Made by a program: the position numbers and the translations under genes. A DNA stretch of 64,000 nt from Nepenthes gracilis (lineage: Eukaryota > Streptophyta > Magnoliopsida > Caryophyllales > Nepenthaceae). Shown here piece by piece: positions 11,686-23,654 of the stretch (position 1 is its first letter; the number at the start of each line of letters is the position of its first letter). The notes below the pieces were generated by a model, which saw nothing but the letters and a program-made list of their open reading frames with translations, did no database searches and was not told where the DNA came from. The stretch spans positions 13,697,268 through 13,761,267 of the forward strand of contig BSYO01000024.1 in the NCBI GenBank assembly GCA_033239525.1, given 5' to 3'.

Positions 11686-11960
11686 GTTGCTTCACCGTCG
11701 AGGAGAGAGTACGGGAACGCTTCATGGAGAAGGTAACAAATGCACGTTTTTATTAATGTACATTCTTTCTTACATTGAGTGGTCCCCAGAGCTTTTTATC
11801 TCTTTCCTCTCCCTCTTTTTTTTTTTTGTCAGTCCACGCCCATTATGGCCTTTTCCTTCGAGCGGCGTGACTGGCTGCTTCCTACTGCTCCGAGGCCGCG
11901 CCCGGGTCGTGGCAGGAAGCGGTCGAGATATCCTTTCATTACCAGCCGCTCAATTTTCGC

Positions 11961-12629
11961 TCAGAGCTTAGTGCAGTCCTCGGTGTCATGGCCGCGGCTG
12001 CCGTGGTAATGGCAGTATTCCCATTGGTCGCCTCCCTCTGGGTTCTTCAACGCCCTAGGCCATCTTAGGAACTCCTCGTCCCTGATCTGCCTCAGGATGT
12101 TGGTGAGGGAGTCAGTGAAGGCCAATGGGCCTGAGTGTTTTTCTCCCCCAAGGACCATCCGCTCGGGCTTGTCGTGCCCGGACGGTCGTTGGGTCTTCTG
12201 GTGGGCGCTTGCCCTTCTCCTTCCTTCCCCTATCCTCGGGGGTAGGGGGTCTTCTCGTTCTGCCGGCTGAGTTATTTCGCCGATTTTGGGTCCAAAGACA
12301 GTCTTCCAGAGCCTCTTGAGCCCCCTCCTTGATGGGGCTGGGCTCATGGATTTGTTTCTGTTGAGGTAGTCCCTCAACTCGCCTGGAGCCCACGCCGACT
12401 GCTGTCTCTGGAGCGCCGTTTGGCGCGGACTTTCGGAGCGTGGGCCCCTAGACTGTTCGCCCGCCTTCTCCTGGAGGTTGCGGACTGCTCTTGTGAGGCT
12501 GTCCACCTTCTGCGCCAGTTTACGCACGCTGGTGCCGGGGCTGCAGCTTACTCTGCCGCCCGACGAGAGACATTCGTCGTGGCGTTCTTCTCCCCGGGTG
12601 GACGTGCTGCCTTGTCTGCTGAGCATCCT
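11961..12629 (-). CDS. Gag remnant lacking its core domain (Tat element A)
   Basis: The minus-strand frame is open from 12758, but that ATG lies inside the LTR, so the first internal Met at 12629 is taken as the likeliest start. The N-terminal part is basic with a predicted coiled coil (VRKLAQKVDSLTRAVRNL). The C-terminal part contains LTNILRQIRDEEFLRWPRAL and the zinc-finger-like YCHYHGSRGHDTEDC motif seen near the end of gypsy gag proteins. The retrotransposon gag core (capsid region) that should lie between them is absent. The frame stops at 11961, before any protease. Confidence 0.75.
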   Translation of the reverse strand, partial: RMLSRQGSTSTRGEERHDECLSSGGRVSCSPGTSVRKLAQKVDSLTRAVRNLQEKAGEQSRGPRSESPRQTALQRQQSAWAPGELRDYLNRNKSMSPAPSRRGLKRLWKTVFGPKIGEITQPAEREDPLPPRIGEGRRRASAHQKTQRPSGHDKPERMVLGGEKHSGPLAFTDSLTNILRQIRDEEFLRWPRALKNPEGGDQWEYCHYHGSRGHDTEDCTKL

Positions 12630-12679
12630 TGGGGCGTTGTTGTAGGAGAGTGGAAAGTCTTGAGTTTTTTGTTCTTCCT

Positions 12680-12697
12680 TCCCACAGACGGCGCCAA
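12680..12697 (-). promoter_or_regulatory. Primer binding site
   Basis: Immediately inside the right LTR the minus strand reads TTGGCGCCGTCTGTGGGA. TGGCGCCGT matches the 3' end complement of plant tRNA-Asp, a primer used by several gypsy lineages. It shows that the right LTR is the 5' LTR. Confidence 0.8.
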
Positions 12698-13654
12698 TGT
12701 TGCGTTCTGATTCCGCGGATCGTTCAGAGGCAGGCTCGTTGATGAGGGGTGTGTCCAATCCGATCCATGGTTACCAGGCAACACAAATGATTGAGGTGTT
12801 GGATACGAGATGAAGATTGAGATCGAATTTTTTACGTGGAAAACCTCCTCTTGAATGGGTAGGAAAAACCACGAGGCTCAGGGCCTAGAAAGTGCTTCAC
12901 TATATGGGTTGGAGATTTTACAAAGTACAATTATGAGGGTTAATCCCTTCCCTGTCTCTCGTTTTGTGTTTTCTTCCCTAGTGAACTATGCTCACTGGGA
13001 GCTTTTTCCTCTCCTTTGTAAAGTTGTTTTGGGGAGAGAGTGTCCGGTCGAAGGCTTTGTCTCTCTCTATGCGGGTCTCTGGCTGGGGCCGGTCTCGCAG
13101 TCCCCCTTGAGAGGGGGCCTCACTGAGTATTTATAGGAGAAGTCGGGCGGTTGGGGAGAAGACACGTGGCGTCCATCCGGCGGTTGAGAAGCTGGTCCAC
13201 CGACTCCCTTTAATGCTGCTGACGTTGCGTGGAGTGGCATGCGGACGGCGCCGCTGTAACATCTGAGTGTGTCAGGCGTGCAGGATCTGAATATCAGTCT
13301 TGATTTTGACTAGGCGTGCCCTGTTGAGACGGCGACTGGCAGTAGCTGCAGGCTTTCTTGGGAACCGACGAAGTGGCTTAGCTGGCATTCCCGATCATGA
13401 ATGAGCGGTCCTCGTCCAGCTGTGATGTTCCTCGTGAGTTGGTGGACTCGTGAGATGATGCGGCTCTGGAGGGCCTTCTGGGAGAAATCCGAGCGTCTCT
13501 TCCTGGCTGCTCGGGCAATTCTAAGACTCTGCTAGACTTCTTGGGTTCTCGGTCCTTGGGCTTCTTACTTGGGCCGCCTGAGTATTTCTGGGCCTTTCAC
13601 TTGGACCTTTCTCCTGGGCCGTGCTTTTATAGGCCTTCATATTGAGGCCCAACA
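12698..13654 (-). repeat. Right LTR (5' LTR in element sense), family A
   Basis: It has the same length and ends as 7499-8455. It is followed by the target duplication AGCTT at 13655-13659. Confidence 0.93.
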
Positions 13655-13659
13655 AGCTT

Positions 13660-16600
13660 GATGGTTCTTCATATTTAGTATAACAGATTAAAAAAATAAC
13701 TATTCAAATATTCATAAATCGATCACAAGTTTGACTATTAGTCTATCCAAGTAAACTCTAGAACAAATTAGATGAACACTGATTGATAGTACACAATTGG
13801 GTTCCAGATACTAAAAATTATCAAACCCTTCATCACAATTTTTCAAAAAAATATCACAATCAACATTAATTTGTCAAAATCGCAGCTAGAAGTTATGGTA
13901 ACTTTTTAACGATTTGATTGACTCGGAATAATTGAGTGTCTTTCTGTCTGCAATATTTTAATCATCTTTATCCATCCCATCACCACCACCACCGCCGCCA
14001 CCGCCACCACTTTTCTTCCTTGTACACATGTGCCTAAGGTCCCGCCACCACCATGTTCAATTAACACGATGTTGTAATTAAATACGAAATTGTAAATTTG
14101 ATTACTTTATTATATAATAAGTTTATTTGATGTATAATTTTTATGAATAAAATTATACATTTAAAATTTAATCAAAATTTATAAAATAAGAAGTAAGATT
14201 TTTTTGTTACTAAAAATAATGTGATAAATATAACTCTTACTTTATTTAATTAAAAAAAAAAAAGCAATAACAACCCCATTTTTTTCAAGTAAACAACAAC
14301 AATTCAGCAGCTCATTTTATTATGTAGGTATAAATTATGTTCTTTTTTTGGTTTGATTATCAGGTGCTTCTACTATATTTTTTTTTATTTTAATTGTGTT
14401 CTTTATAAAATTAATATCATATTCTTGTCGTTTATGTATCACAATTTTTTTAATTACTAAAATAAAAACTTTAAATTTCTATCTTGCTGCTCAATCTTCC
14501 TCCATGATTTGCAAGCATTATGATCATCTTCATTTATGAAAATATAACATAAAAACGATTCACTCTAAAAATAAAAAAAGATTCTCTTAATTTCAGTCAT
14601 TTATCTAAATATAAATAACTATAATTTAATTATTAAGAATCATAAAATTAATAATTATATAATGATTAAATTTTATACGTCTGTTTTTCTTTTGATGATT
14701 GATTTGAGAGAAATTATTCATATACAAAATAAAATTTTAAAAAAATTCAATTAGAATTAACCCTAAAACAGCAATTAATGTTACCACCGTTTTACTATAG
14801 ATAATGCATAGGTGAAGAAATCAGCCAAAATTAAGAAAAAAAATGTATTTTGCTAGATAATTCAAACAATGGATATAACTATAGATTTGAAAAACCGATA
14901 TTACTTACGATTATATTGATATTAATTATATAAGCGGTGATATTGGAATTAATATCACACATATATATATATATAATTTTTTTAAATAATTACATTAAAA
15001 GTGATTCATAAGATAAAATTTAATCATCTTAAATCACTGTCCCTATTTAATAAGTTTTACTTAATTTTATTAAAATTAATCTCATAGATTATTTAAAAAC
15101 ATCTCAAAACCTTTGATGTATTACATAAGCTAAAGCTTCCAAGAGTTAAAAATAGTAAAGCAAAATAGCTAATACATTAGCTTCATCGACCAATAATTTA
15201 AATATTAACCGTTATATTATAATATATCATACATATACAGTAACATATTAAGATATTTTTTTAGTATCATAGAATACATGTATCAAAAGACTTGTCACCA
15301 TCAATTTCTATGCTCTTTATAAATATTGTTGTAATCAAAGGTGTAGGCGTCCCTTGTGACATTATATGTTTGCTAACTGTTATTCATACATCAATTATAC
15401 ACCAATTTGTATAAAAAATTATCAAAAATATGTGTAAATCTGATATTTATTTTAATTTATACTCTCTCTCATCTCTCCTTCCCTACACCCAACTATACAC
15501 CAATTTGTATAAAAAATTATCAAAAATATGTGTAAATCTGATATTTATTTTAATTATACTCTCTCTCATCTCTCCTTCCCTACACCCAAATAGACAATTT
15601 CAAACAATTAATTATATAAAATGAGTGTATAAATAATACCTTCTTATATCTTTTAGATCTTCTCAGTGGTAAAACTTTCGAAGATACATATTTGTAAGCG
15701 CTTTATCTTCAACAATTTCACTTTCATTTATTATACCGTCTGCAGTTTCCTTGATGCACAAGTTCTTTAACTATTCTGCTTGTTGTTCTTGAATCAGTTG
15801 TATTTGATCTGGAAAAATGATATTATATTGCATTATAAGTACATCTGGGAAAAGGCTAAATAGATTCAGGGGTAGCTATTCCTTGTTTATTAGAAGCCAC
15901 CTTTTCCTGAAACCAATCATGCATGAGCAGCAGCAAAGTCATCCTGAATCAAATTTGATGAGGAAAATTTCAACAGCACTCACAGTTTGAATAACATTTA
16001 TCAGATAGACAGCTACAGCCCTTGAACTACTAATTTCAAGATAGGCACAACTTGCAGAATAATAAACAGAAGAGTGAGTGAAATCATATTCAGAAAAACA
16101 GAGCATTAAGGAGACGACCTGCACAGGTGAAATTGTTGAGAGAAAAACAATCCCCCTTTGCTCGAGGAGGTAAAATGGCAATACCATAATATTATGCAAT
16201 AAGCTGAGGCCGATGAAAATCGATCACAAGAGACAACAATTTTATGTTGAAAATCCCCTCAAATCATGGGACTTTCGTTTCTAAACAATGTCCACTATAA
16301 TCAGTCATGCTTACATAAATCTACTGCAGCTGTCAAACATGAGTGCAGAACACTTCTCTTACTAAAGTTCCATAATCACACAACTATACAAGTGAAACTT
16401 GAGAATTACTTCAAATGGAGTGAAAACGAGAAATCTAAATGGGCAGAACCGTTCTACACACAATTTACTACAACTTACCAAAAATGGAAGACTTAGGAGC
16501 AAAAATGTTGTCTGATTCTGAAGATATCCCCTTCCCCTCTTCTCTTGTCTCCCTCACCTGGTTGATCTCAAGAACAGAAGTGAAAATTGTATAAAATTAC

Positions 16601-16915
16601 ATAACTGCACTTAGTTTATATAAAAAACCAGTTACTTAGAGCAAAATTTGTTCACTAATTGCGCCATAAGATTATGCAAGTCTCTTGCTCAAGCACAGAT
16701 CACGCACTTTTTACATGCGGACATTGATTGCCTGCCCAAGCAGTAATAGCGTGACGTCAAGCACATAGCTTCTGCCATTTCACTGCTCGAAACTTCATCA
16801 CGGATCAGTCAAGCCATTACAGTCATCCAATCTCCCATTCGAGAATCACATGCCAATTTCAGAAACCAAAAAATATATATAAATCACTCATGGGCATCAC
16901 ATAGAGAATTGGCAA
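13660..16915. other. AT-rich spacer downstream of the HPR3-like gene
   Basis: No convincing coding frame is seen. A CCA/CCG trinucleotide stretch lies at about 13978-14010, an AT dinucleotide run at about 14958 and a 98-bp tandem duplication at 15396. The last few hundred bases before 16916 are probably the 3' UTR of the minus-strand dehydrogenase gene. Confidence 0.5.
15396..15590. repeat. 98-bp tandem duplication
   Basis: Two nearly identical copies start at TATACACCAATTTG (15396 and 15494). They differ visibly by one T in the TTAATTTATAC segment and at the copy junctions. The duplication is recent and non-coding. Confidence 0.85.
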
Positions 16916-17440
16916 TCATTCAAAAACGACTTGAGAAAGCAAAGGTTGGCTCGAAAAAAAGGCTTTCAAATTGCCTACTACCAGCTCTTCCAAATCCTGA
17001 AGTGCTTCTGGAGTGAACACAGCTCTATGAGGTGACAAAACAATATTATCCAGCTCAAACAGCTCTTTAGGGACATAAGGCTCATTCTCAAACACATCTA
17101 AGCCAGCACCTGCAATTTCCCCCTCCAACAAAAACCTCACCAACTCCTCCTCATCAACTATTGCCCCACGTCCCACGTTAACAATGACTCCATCTTTGCC
17201 CAACAACGAAAGAACTCGATCGTTAATCATGCGCCTGGTTTGGTCAGTTAGCGCACAACATATAACAAGGACATCACTTCTGGAAGCAAGATCACAGATA
17301 TTTGAATGGTAAGGGTATGAAACAAACGACTTCTTCTTCCTCGAGTTGTATAATATCCTGCAGCCAAGGCCCTCGAGTCTTTTTGCAACTTTGAAGCCAA
17401 TGTTTCCCAATCCAACAATCCCTACTTTCATGTCTCCTAA
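16916..17440 (-). CDS. HPR3: HPR3-like 2-hydroxyacid dehydrogenase, exon 2
   Basis: This is the C-terminal half of a D-isomer 2-hydroxyacid dehydrogenase of the plant hydroxypyruvate/hydroxyphenylpyruvate reductase group, which reduces hydroxypyruvate, glyoxylate or hydroxyphenylpyruvate with NAD(P)H. After a TTGTTTCAG acceptor the exon opens LGDMKVGIVGLGNIG, the dinucleotide-binding GxGxxG. NVGRGAIVDE, the catalytic Glu region FENEP and the catalytic His in LSPHRAVFTPE follow, with a stop at 16916-16918. All expected active-site parts are present and the 174 codons are uninterrupted. Two candidate first exons exist: a truncated one at 19060-19261 and a complete one at 39108-39563. Joining the distant complete exon in frame would give 326 residues, a normal family length. 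Confidence 0.85.
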   Translation of the reverse strand, partial: LGDMKVGIVGLGNIGFKVAKRLEGLGCRILYNSRKKKSFVSYPYHSNICDLASRSDVLVICCALTDQTRRMINDRVLSLLGKDGVIVNVGRGAIVDEEELVRFLLEGEIAGAGLDVFENEPYVPKELFELDNIVLSPHRAVFTPEALQDLEELVVGNLKAFFSSQPLLSQVVFE

Positions 17441-19059
17441 CTGAAACAATTATTCACAAATCATTGTATACCAACTATTCCAGCAAAATAATGCTTCTAA
17501 ACAGATACATGTGGTAGAACTCTTTAAATTGTTTTATTGGGTATCAAGGGATAGAACAAAAGTTGTTTGGAAGCATGTTGTACTTAACACAGATAATATA
17601 ACATTTATTCAAAAATATAACATTCACTAACATTTGAAATGAAATTTTACATCCAAAATTTGAGTTTGCACTCTAACTAGCCTGCTACTGAAGAGTAAAG
17701 GGACAAATCATGCCCATTATTCAAAAATATGCCCATGTTGTAGCAGTCAACACAATGCCCCCATCTTGTCAACAGGCATTATAATTATGGCTATGAAGTT
17801 AGTGTTCTATCCATAAAAGAAACAACTAAGTTCTGATCAATGAGGCAACATGAGCGAAATGGGACAACGATTAATCACTTGTAACAAAGAAGAAGAACCC
17901 CATAGCCAGCTTAACTCCATCACCATCATCTTTCACTGCTTTCTACCCATCAATACTGCCAACCCGTATCTTTATCTGATTCATTGTTTTACAAAACCAT
18001 CTACAATCAAAAAAGTCCCCAATCAGCTCTACTCATAATTCTCATTCCCAACCACCATCACTAGCTCCCTTCGCCCTATCTTTCTTGCACCCAGACAACT
18101 TGTCAAATTCACTACTGTTGCTCATATGATGTCAGTTATTTTACACTAAATTCTACATTTTAGTGGGTTTTGCCACACATTCTTTTTTTTATGTCCACCG
18201 TGGCCAGTGTTCTCTCTTCTTCTTTGGGTGTCTATTCTTGATCGTTGAAACCTTAGAATTCTGTTTGGTGGGTGAGCACACCAAATTTTATGGGGAGACG
18301 CAGGATTTACGATTTTGAGTTGTGATTTGTGAGTATAAACACTTCGATTTCTGTGACCTCAGACATTGAGGCTTTGCTGACACGTTAAAAATGCCAAATT
18401 TGACAAACATGAGCTGTAAACCAAAGAGAATGGAAGAAAATATTAAAAAAAACAAGGACAGGTTTGATATTCTCCGGTGAGGTGAATGCGCTCTTGGTCT
18501 ACCCATTTCCCTCCCTTGCTTTCCAACATCCAACAGTGAAATATTTTTACTCAAGATCATGATGCTACAACTTAATATGGCAACAAAGTTCAGATAAATT
18601 TCAAGCAAAGAAAATAAAACATTTGATCACTTGATGGCCAATGCCACATGCAGCATCAGATTTTGCATCAAGAATTCTCTTCTTCCTCCATTTAGAAAAT
18701 ATCAGGTGATGTTTCCTATAGAGTTTCAGACAGACATGGGCTCGACTCAAAGTGGTATGGAGAATAGCACAATATTATTTTAGGAAAACGATCAACTGAG
18801 CCATAGTCAACAATTTTCAATTTCCACATGAAATTTTCAGTTAAACCAATGTTACAACCAATTATGGCAAAGAATTTTACTTGGATGCCATTCAAACATG
18901 AAAATATGTAGCTGCTTCTTTTTGGTGCAGAAACAGTATATTGCTGCTAAAGACTTTCGATATGGATGGATCATCATCTATTTTAAGAAATGCGAATTAT
19001 AATGTTAATAAAACCATTAAAAATAATGCAACAGTGACAGTTGAGAGGTAAAAGTATAC
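17441..19059 (-). other. Intron of the HPR3-like locus
   Basis: This lies between the exon 2 acceptor and the donor of the truncated exon 1. No nested gene was recognised. The segment 18905-19010 resembles 35448-35550, showing that this intron was duplicated together with exon 1. Confidence 0.7.
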
Positions 19060-19261
19060 CCTGTTACCAAGGGGATGGTCCCATTCAACTCTCCAAAGTA
19101 CCCCACAAAAGTAGCAGTTGGCACCAGAGATTTTCCAGACCACAACAATCAACAAGCCGACGCCCAAATCCATCACGTCATCAGCAAAGATCATGCCGGG
19201 TTTGGGAACAGCAATGCCAAGGAAGTGGCACTTGGATAGGTCGAGCTCGTCGAGGTCGACG
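19060..19261 (-). pseudogene. Truncated duplicate of HPR3-like exon 1
   Basis: On the minus strand this encodes a diverged copy of the 3' half of exon 1: MIFADDVMDLGVGLLIVVVW and onwards to DHPLGNR, followed by the same GTATAC donor as the complete exon at 39108-39563. It breaks off at 19261, where the Copia LTR begins; the N-terminal half is not found on the other side of the Copia element. It appears diverged, for example VVVWKISGAN where the complete copy has DVVRKISAAD. Confidence 0.85.
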
Positions 19262-19640
19262 GGTTAGGATATTGATGGTACAAAAACAATAAAAGCATAT
19301 AGAATATTACATGGTTCGGCTAATTGAGTCTACGTCCAGGATCAAACGGGAGAATTTTATAAAAATAAGAACTTTTACAACTATCACAATTTTTTCCTCT
19401 CAACCCTCACAGAGCTCTCTCTATTCTATGTTTTCCTCAGCCTCACCACATCTCTATTTACCAAACTACTGATTGCTTTTAGCCCTAGTGTATTTCACTC
19501 ATACAAGGCCCTCCTTGCATTGTTTTTCAGGAAAAACAATTGAGTTTCTTTGGAAGATGAAAGGCTAAGAAAATGATGGTAATAAAGAGGAAACTTAAGG
19601 GGTTATAGTTGAAACCGATGGGAGTTGAAGGATGTGGACT
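19262..19640 (-). repeat. Copia LTR, left copy (3' LTR in element sense)
   Basis: It pairs with 35064-35436. The inner edge is approximate; on the minus strand the adjoining GGAAGGAGAGAA is polypurine-tract-like. Confidence 0.8.
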
Positions 19641-19673
19641 TTTCGATTCTCTCCTTCCATACCTAAACACCAT

Positions 19674-20449
19674 TAGTTGGTGTCCACCCCGACAATGTCT
19701 TTGACTCTGCATGGCTCAAGCTTCTCATAACTCACAACTTTTGTTAACATATCTGATAGATCCTCATTAGTATGGATCTTCACAAACTTTAACAGTTGTT
19801 GCTCACGTATCCAATAATAGCGAACATCGATATGCTTTGTGCAAGAATGATACATTAAATTCCTACTTAAGTCAAGAGCACTCTAATTGTCACAACACAC
19901 CTTATACTCATTTTGTCCGATTCCCATCTCTTGGAGAAGGCATTTGATCCATAACAATTCCTTGCCAACCTCCATTGCTGCGATGTATTCAACATCTATT
20001 GTAGACAAAACTACACACTCATGCAATTTGAATAGCAATGACACATCTCCCATTACAAAAGTGATCAAGTATCCTATTGTAGACTCTTCCTATCAAGATC
20101 TTCTACCATATTAGTATCTAAAAGCCCCTCCAGAAACTTAGATCCCTTATAAAAAAGACAACTTTGATGTACAATAAGATACATAAGAATCCACCTCACT
20201 ATTTCCCAATGCACTCCCCAAGGATTGGAAAGGAACTAGCTCACAAGACCTACAGCACAAGCTAGGTCGAGTTTTGTACACATTATTGTATACACCAAGC
20301 TGCTATGTGCAGAAGAATAGAGAATGACTGCCATTTCCTCCATCTCCTTTCCCGATGAGAAACACAATCTCTTACTCAGCTTGAAGTGACTAGTCAATGG
20401 AGTACTACCTGGTTAGGCATTTTCCATGTTGAATCTTTTGATCACATGT
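19674..20449 (-). pseudogene. Copia RT end and RNase H remnant
   Basis: Minus-strand pieces include RFNMENA...STPLTSHFKLSK, found at the end of Copia RT, STIDVEYIAAMEVGKELLWI (RNase H catalytic region), and TKHIDVRYYWIREQQ with SDMLTKVVS at the C-terminus. Frameshifts and stops break the frame. It is cut at 20449 by a chromovirus LTR. Confidence 0.8.
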
Positions 20450-21933
20450 TGTCACGTTTCTGAAACAAGTAATAATTATTGATAAATAAATCTAAATAAA
20501 ATTTTCTCTTTTTTTTAAATGAACAAAATCCAAATAAAATACACAAAGTTGAGTCAAGCATAACCAAACCAAAGGCCAAAACAACAATAAAACAACAAAT
20601 TATAGTGAAAACAAGATCTAATCAAACTAATCTTATCCTATCTCCAAATAACAATAATAAAACCTGCTCAATCCAAATCATTCCACAAGGAAAAGCAGTT
20701 AACAAATATCCAAATTATACATACCCAAAATAAACAAATTGAACAATAATTTCCCATGCAAACCCCAAAATTTACACAAATTGCAGTAAATAAAATATAC
20801 ATGAATCTCCAGGTACTAAACCTAAATACAAATCCAAAAACACAAATCCGAATACAAAATATGCTTAAACCAAATATTCAAGTATCCTTGGTCCAAATCC
20901 TACATGTATCAAATGCCATCTAATCTAAAAGGGTCAAAAAACATAACAAGTTATGAGCCTAAAGCTTAGCAAATAACAATATATATAATAATAAATACGA
21001 ATCCATTAAAACAGGGTGAAGGGATAAAAAACAATAAAACACATGCAGAATCTAATATATATTAAATATCCAAATATGTCAAATGTTCAATTGTGATTTC
21101 GTATGTAAAATTCGTAATCCATATGCAAATATTACATAATATACAAATATCACATAATATTAAATTGCACGAAATCTTTCAATATCAAAATGCTAAATGA
21201 TTCCAAAGTCTCAAAATCCAACATCGGATATTTTGAAGATTTTCAAAACCTATAATCTAAAAAGTCAAAACATTTTAAATATCAAACACGATATAAATAA
21301 AAATCTCAAAAATCCAAAATATAACAAACTAAAAACAAGGGACCAAAAGATCAATATTAAGGAAGGGTTATACATACTCCTGCTAAGTTTAGACTAAAAT
21401 ACTACTATTTAGACTTGTAAGTGGACCGTTTATAAATTCTTCCCTATAAATAGGGTCAAACGCCACTTTCTTTTTGCCACCCATAGGAATAAATGCAACC
21501 CTCAAGTGTGCCTTATATATTAGGATGTCCGAATAAATTGTTTCATTCAATCCCTTACAATAGTTCTTAATAAAATATCAAACGGTAGACTCTATAACAA
21601 ATCAAAAAAAAAAAAAAAATCTCTATAGGAAAAGTACAAACTAAAAACTTTTCACCTTATGGAAAAGTACAAACTAAAAACTTTTCACCTTATGGAAAAG
21701 TACAAAATTAAATAGAGACAAAATAGAGTCTAATCTAAAATACTTACATAGAATATCACATGTAAGGTCAAATGTACAAGTTTCATGACTATTCTTTCAC
21801 AAATATTTTCATATATAATATATTATCCTAAAATATTCACTTTCACTTAATCTATAAAAAATAGACAAACCCTTTAAATGTTCAATAAAACTCAACAAAA
21901 TATCAAAACAATCAGTGAAAATCACATACATAC
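20450..21933 (-). repeat. Chromovirus-type LTR, truncated copy 1
   Basis: AT-rich LTR sequence similar in landmarks to 31279-32650. It is interrupted by the Tat LTR starting at 21934. A short direct duplication (GGAAAAGTACAAACTAAAAA) lies near 21627-21680. Confidence 0.6.
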
Positions 21934-23654
21934 TGATGTGTCATGGATCTAAACTTCAAACAGATTTGGGTTAAGTCGGTTGTCTAAGTCTGGCTCTGTC
22001 CACTAAATCTAAATCTTACACACCACAATTACGAACAAACGGTTAGGTGACGGCGAGAGTTATTCCACCGTAAACATTCCGACGCACAAATTAGCAAATT
22101 GCCTTCGAATTAAGAAGGTGAAAGTAAAGAATGTAAGGAAATACAGAGAGTGTTTGAGATAGGTGAGTGCTCTCATTGAGAGAGGATTTGTTGGCTTGTG
22201 AGGAGCGCTGACTTTAAGCACTGTGTTCGCTGCGAATATAGTAGCAAAGAGAGAGAAAGCATTTGTAGTCTGAAAGCGCTGAGCTTTTCTGTATAGACTT
22301 TTGTAGGCAAACGAGAGCGTGCCTTGGAGTGAGGACTCCATGGACTTTTATAGTTGTTACGTTGGGCAGCCTTCATTGTGCAAAAAGGCTTCATTTTGAC
22401 GCTCTACTGGGCTCCCTGCCTTTCTGGTGTGGAGCTTTTATGGCAGTAATGGCCATTGCCTTGATTGTTTTCCTTTTGAGTTCTATAACCGTTAAAATTT
22501 GCAGCAAACAGGAAGAGAATTCTGGTGCTTTCCTTTAGGGATGCACGTTGAATCTACTAATGACCGTTGCAATTGAGATTGCTTTTTGTAGAGAGCACAA
22601 AATCAGGGTAAAGGACCGTTGCTAGTCGTGGACGATCACGTGGGCCAAACTGGGCTTGGCCCACTTGAGACCTGATCTTCAAACAGTCCACTGATCTCGC
22701 TTTCGGTCAATGAAAGGGTTAACTGTCTCAAGAGCAAGTCATTCGTCCTGTTCTTGAGCTTTTTCTGGCTCACTTGGCTTTTCGTCGGGTCAATGGTAAG
22801 CGTTGACCATCCAGGCGCAAATGGGCTGTTGTGGATTTGAGTGGTTCCTCCTTCTTGGGCCAGCCCATTATTGGCGTACCCATCACTAACCCCCCATATT
22901 GGTGGTCCAAGATTCCGATCTCCAGCATGTTCAAGATGGGTTGCGAGTGGCTAGGTTGCCTGCCTGAGGTGACCTAGCGAAAGGACTGGCAAAGACTCTT
23001 GGTTTGTTGATCGTGTTGCATGCAATTACTGACCATGACGTCCAGATTGGGAGAACTAACTTGGAAGATCGTTAATCGGATTCGTTGACCTCCTTGGCTA
23101 AAATCCGGAGGACTGACGAAGGAAACGTTGACCAGATTCACTGACCGGATTCGTTAACCATCTAGACTGGAATCCGAAGAGCATCTGAGAAGTTGATCGG
23201 ATTTGTTAACCGGGTGGGCTGAAATCCGGAGAACTGCTAAGAAGAGTTGACCGGATTCATTGACCGCCTGGGTTAAAATCCGGAGAACTTCTAAGGAAGA
23301 GTTAACCATATTCGTTGATCATTTGGGCCAAAATCCGGAGGATTGGTGAGAGTTGGAACGACGTGCCATCATGCCGCCGGATTGTCAATCGAAAAGTTGG
23401 CCACATGTCTCGCATGTAGTGAATTTGCGATCTTGATAATTAATGCGCCAAAGGATTTGATTCGACTTCACCCGTTCAGGAAGCGACACATATCAGCAAT
23501 GATGGGCGTACGTTTACGAGACGGTTCACCTTCTCCAGCGTTCACACTCCTTTATGTGGTCCGTCTGTTACTTTTTAAATTTCCCACGCTTTCCTTTAAC
23601 TTCTCTTCTTGAAAATTTTTCTAAGTATTGTGCTCCCTTCCTTCTCTCATTTCC

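Larger units (their letters stand above)
7499..13654 (-). mobile_element. Complete non-autonomous Tat-type gypsy retrotransposon, family A
   Basis: The two 957-bp LTRs start TGTTGCG and end CCCAACA, and a perfect target duplication AGCTT flanks the element (7494-7498 and 13655-13659). The PBS next to the right LTR, the G-rich polypurine tract next to the left LTR and the gag reading frame all place the element on the minus strand. The 4.2-kb interior holds a gag lacking its core, a 57-bp minisatellite and a plus-strand extra ORF. No protease, RT, RNase H or integrase was found, so it must have moved using proteins from another element. Clean ends and similar LTRs suggest a fairly recent insertion. 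Confidence 0.92.

Noticed and set aside
11142..11971. Several overlapping open frames on both strands with regular repeats (RSGNKTWAPTRATP, GSLGLAPKFCCL)
   Set aside because: They are produced by the 57-bp minisatellite, whose unit length is a multiple of three and keeps many frames open.
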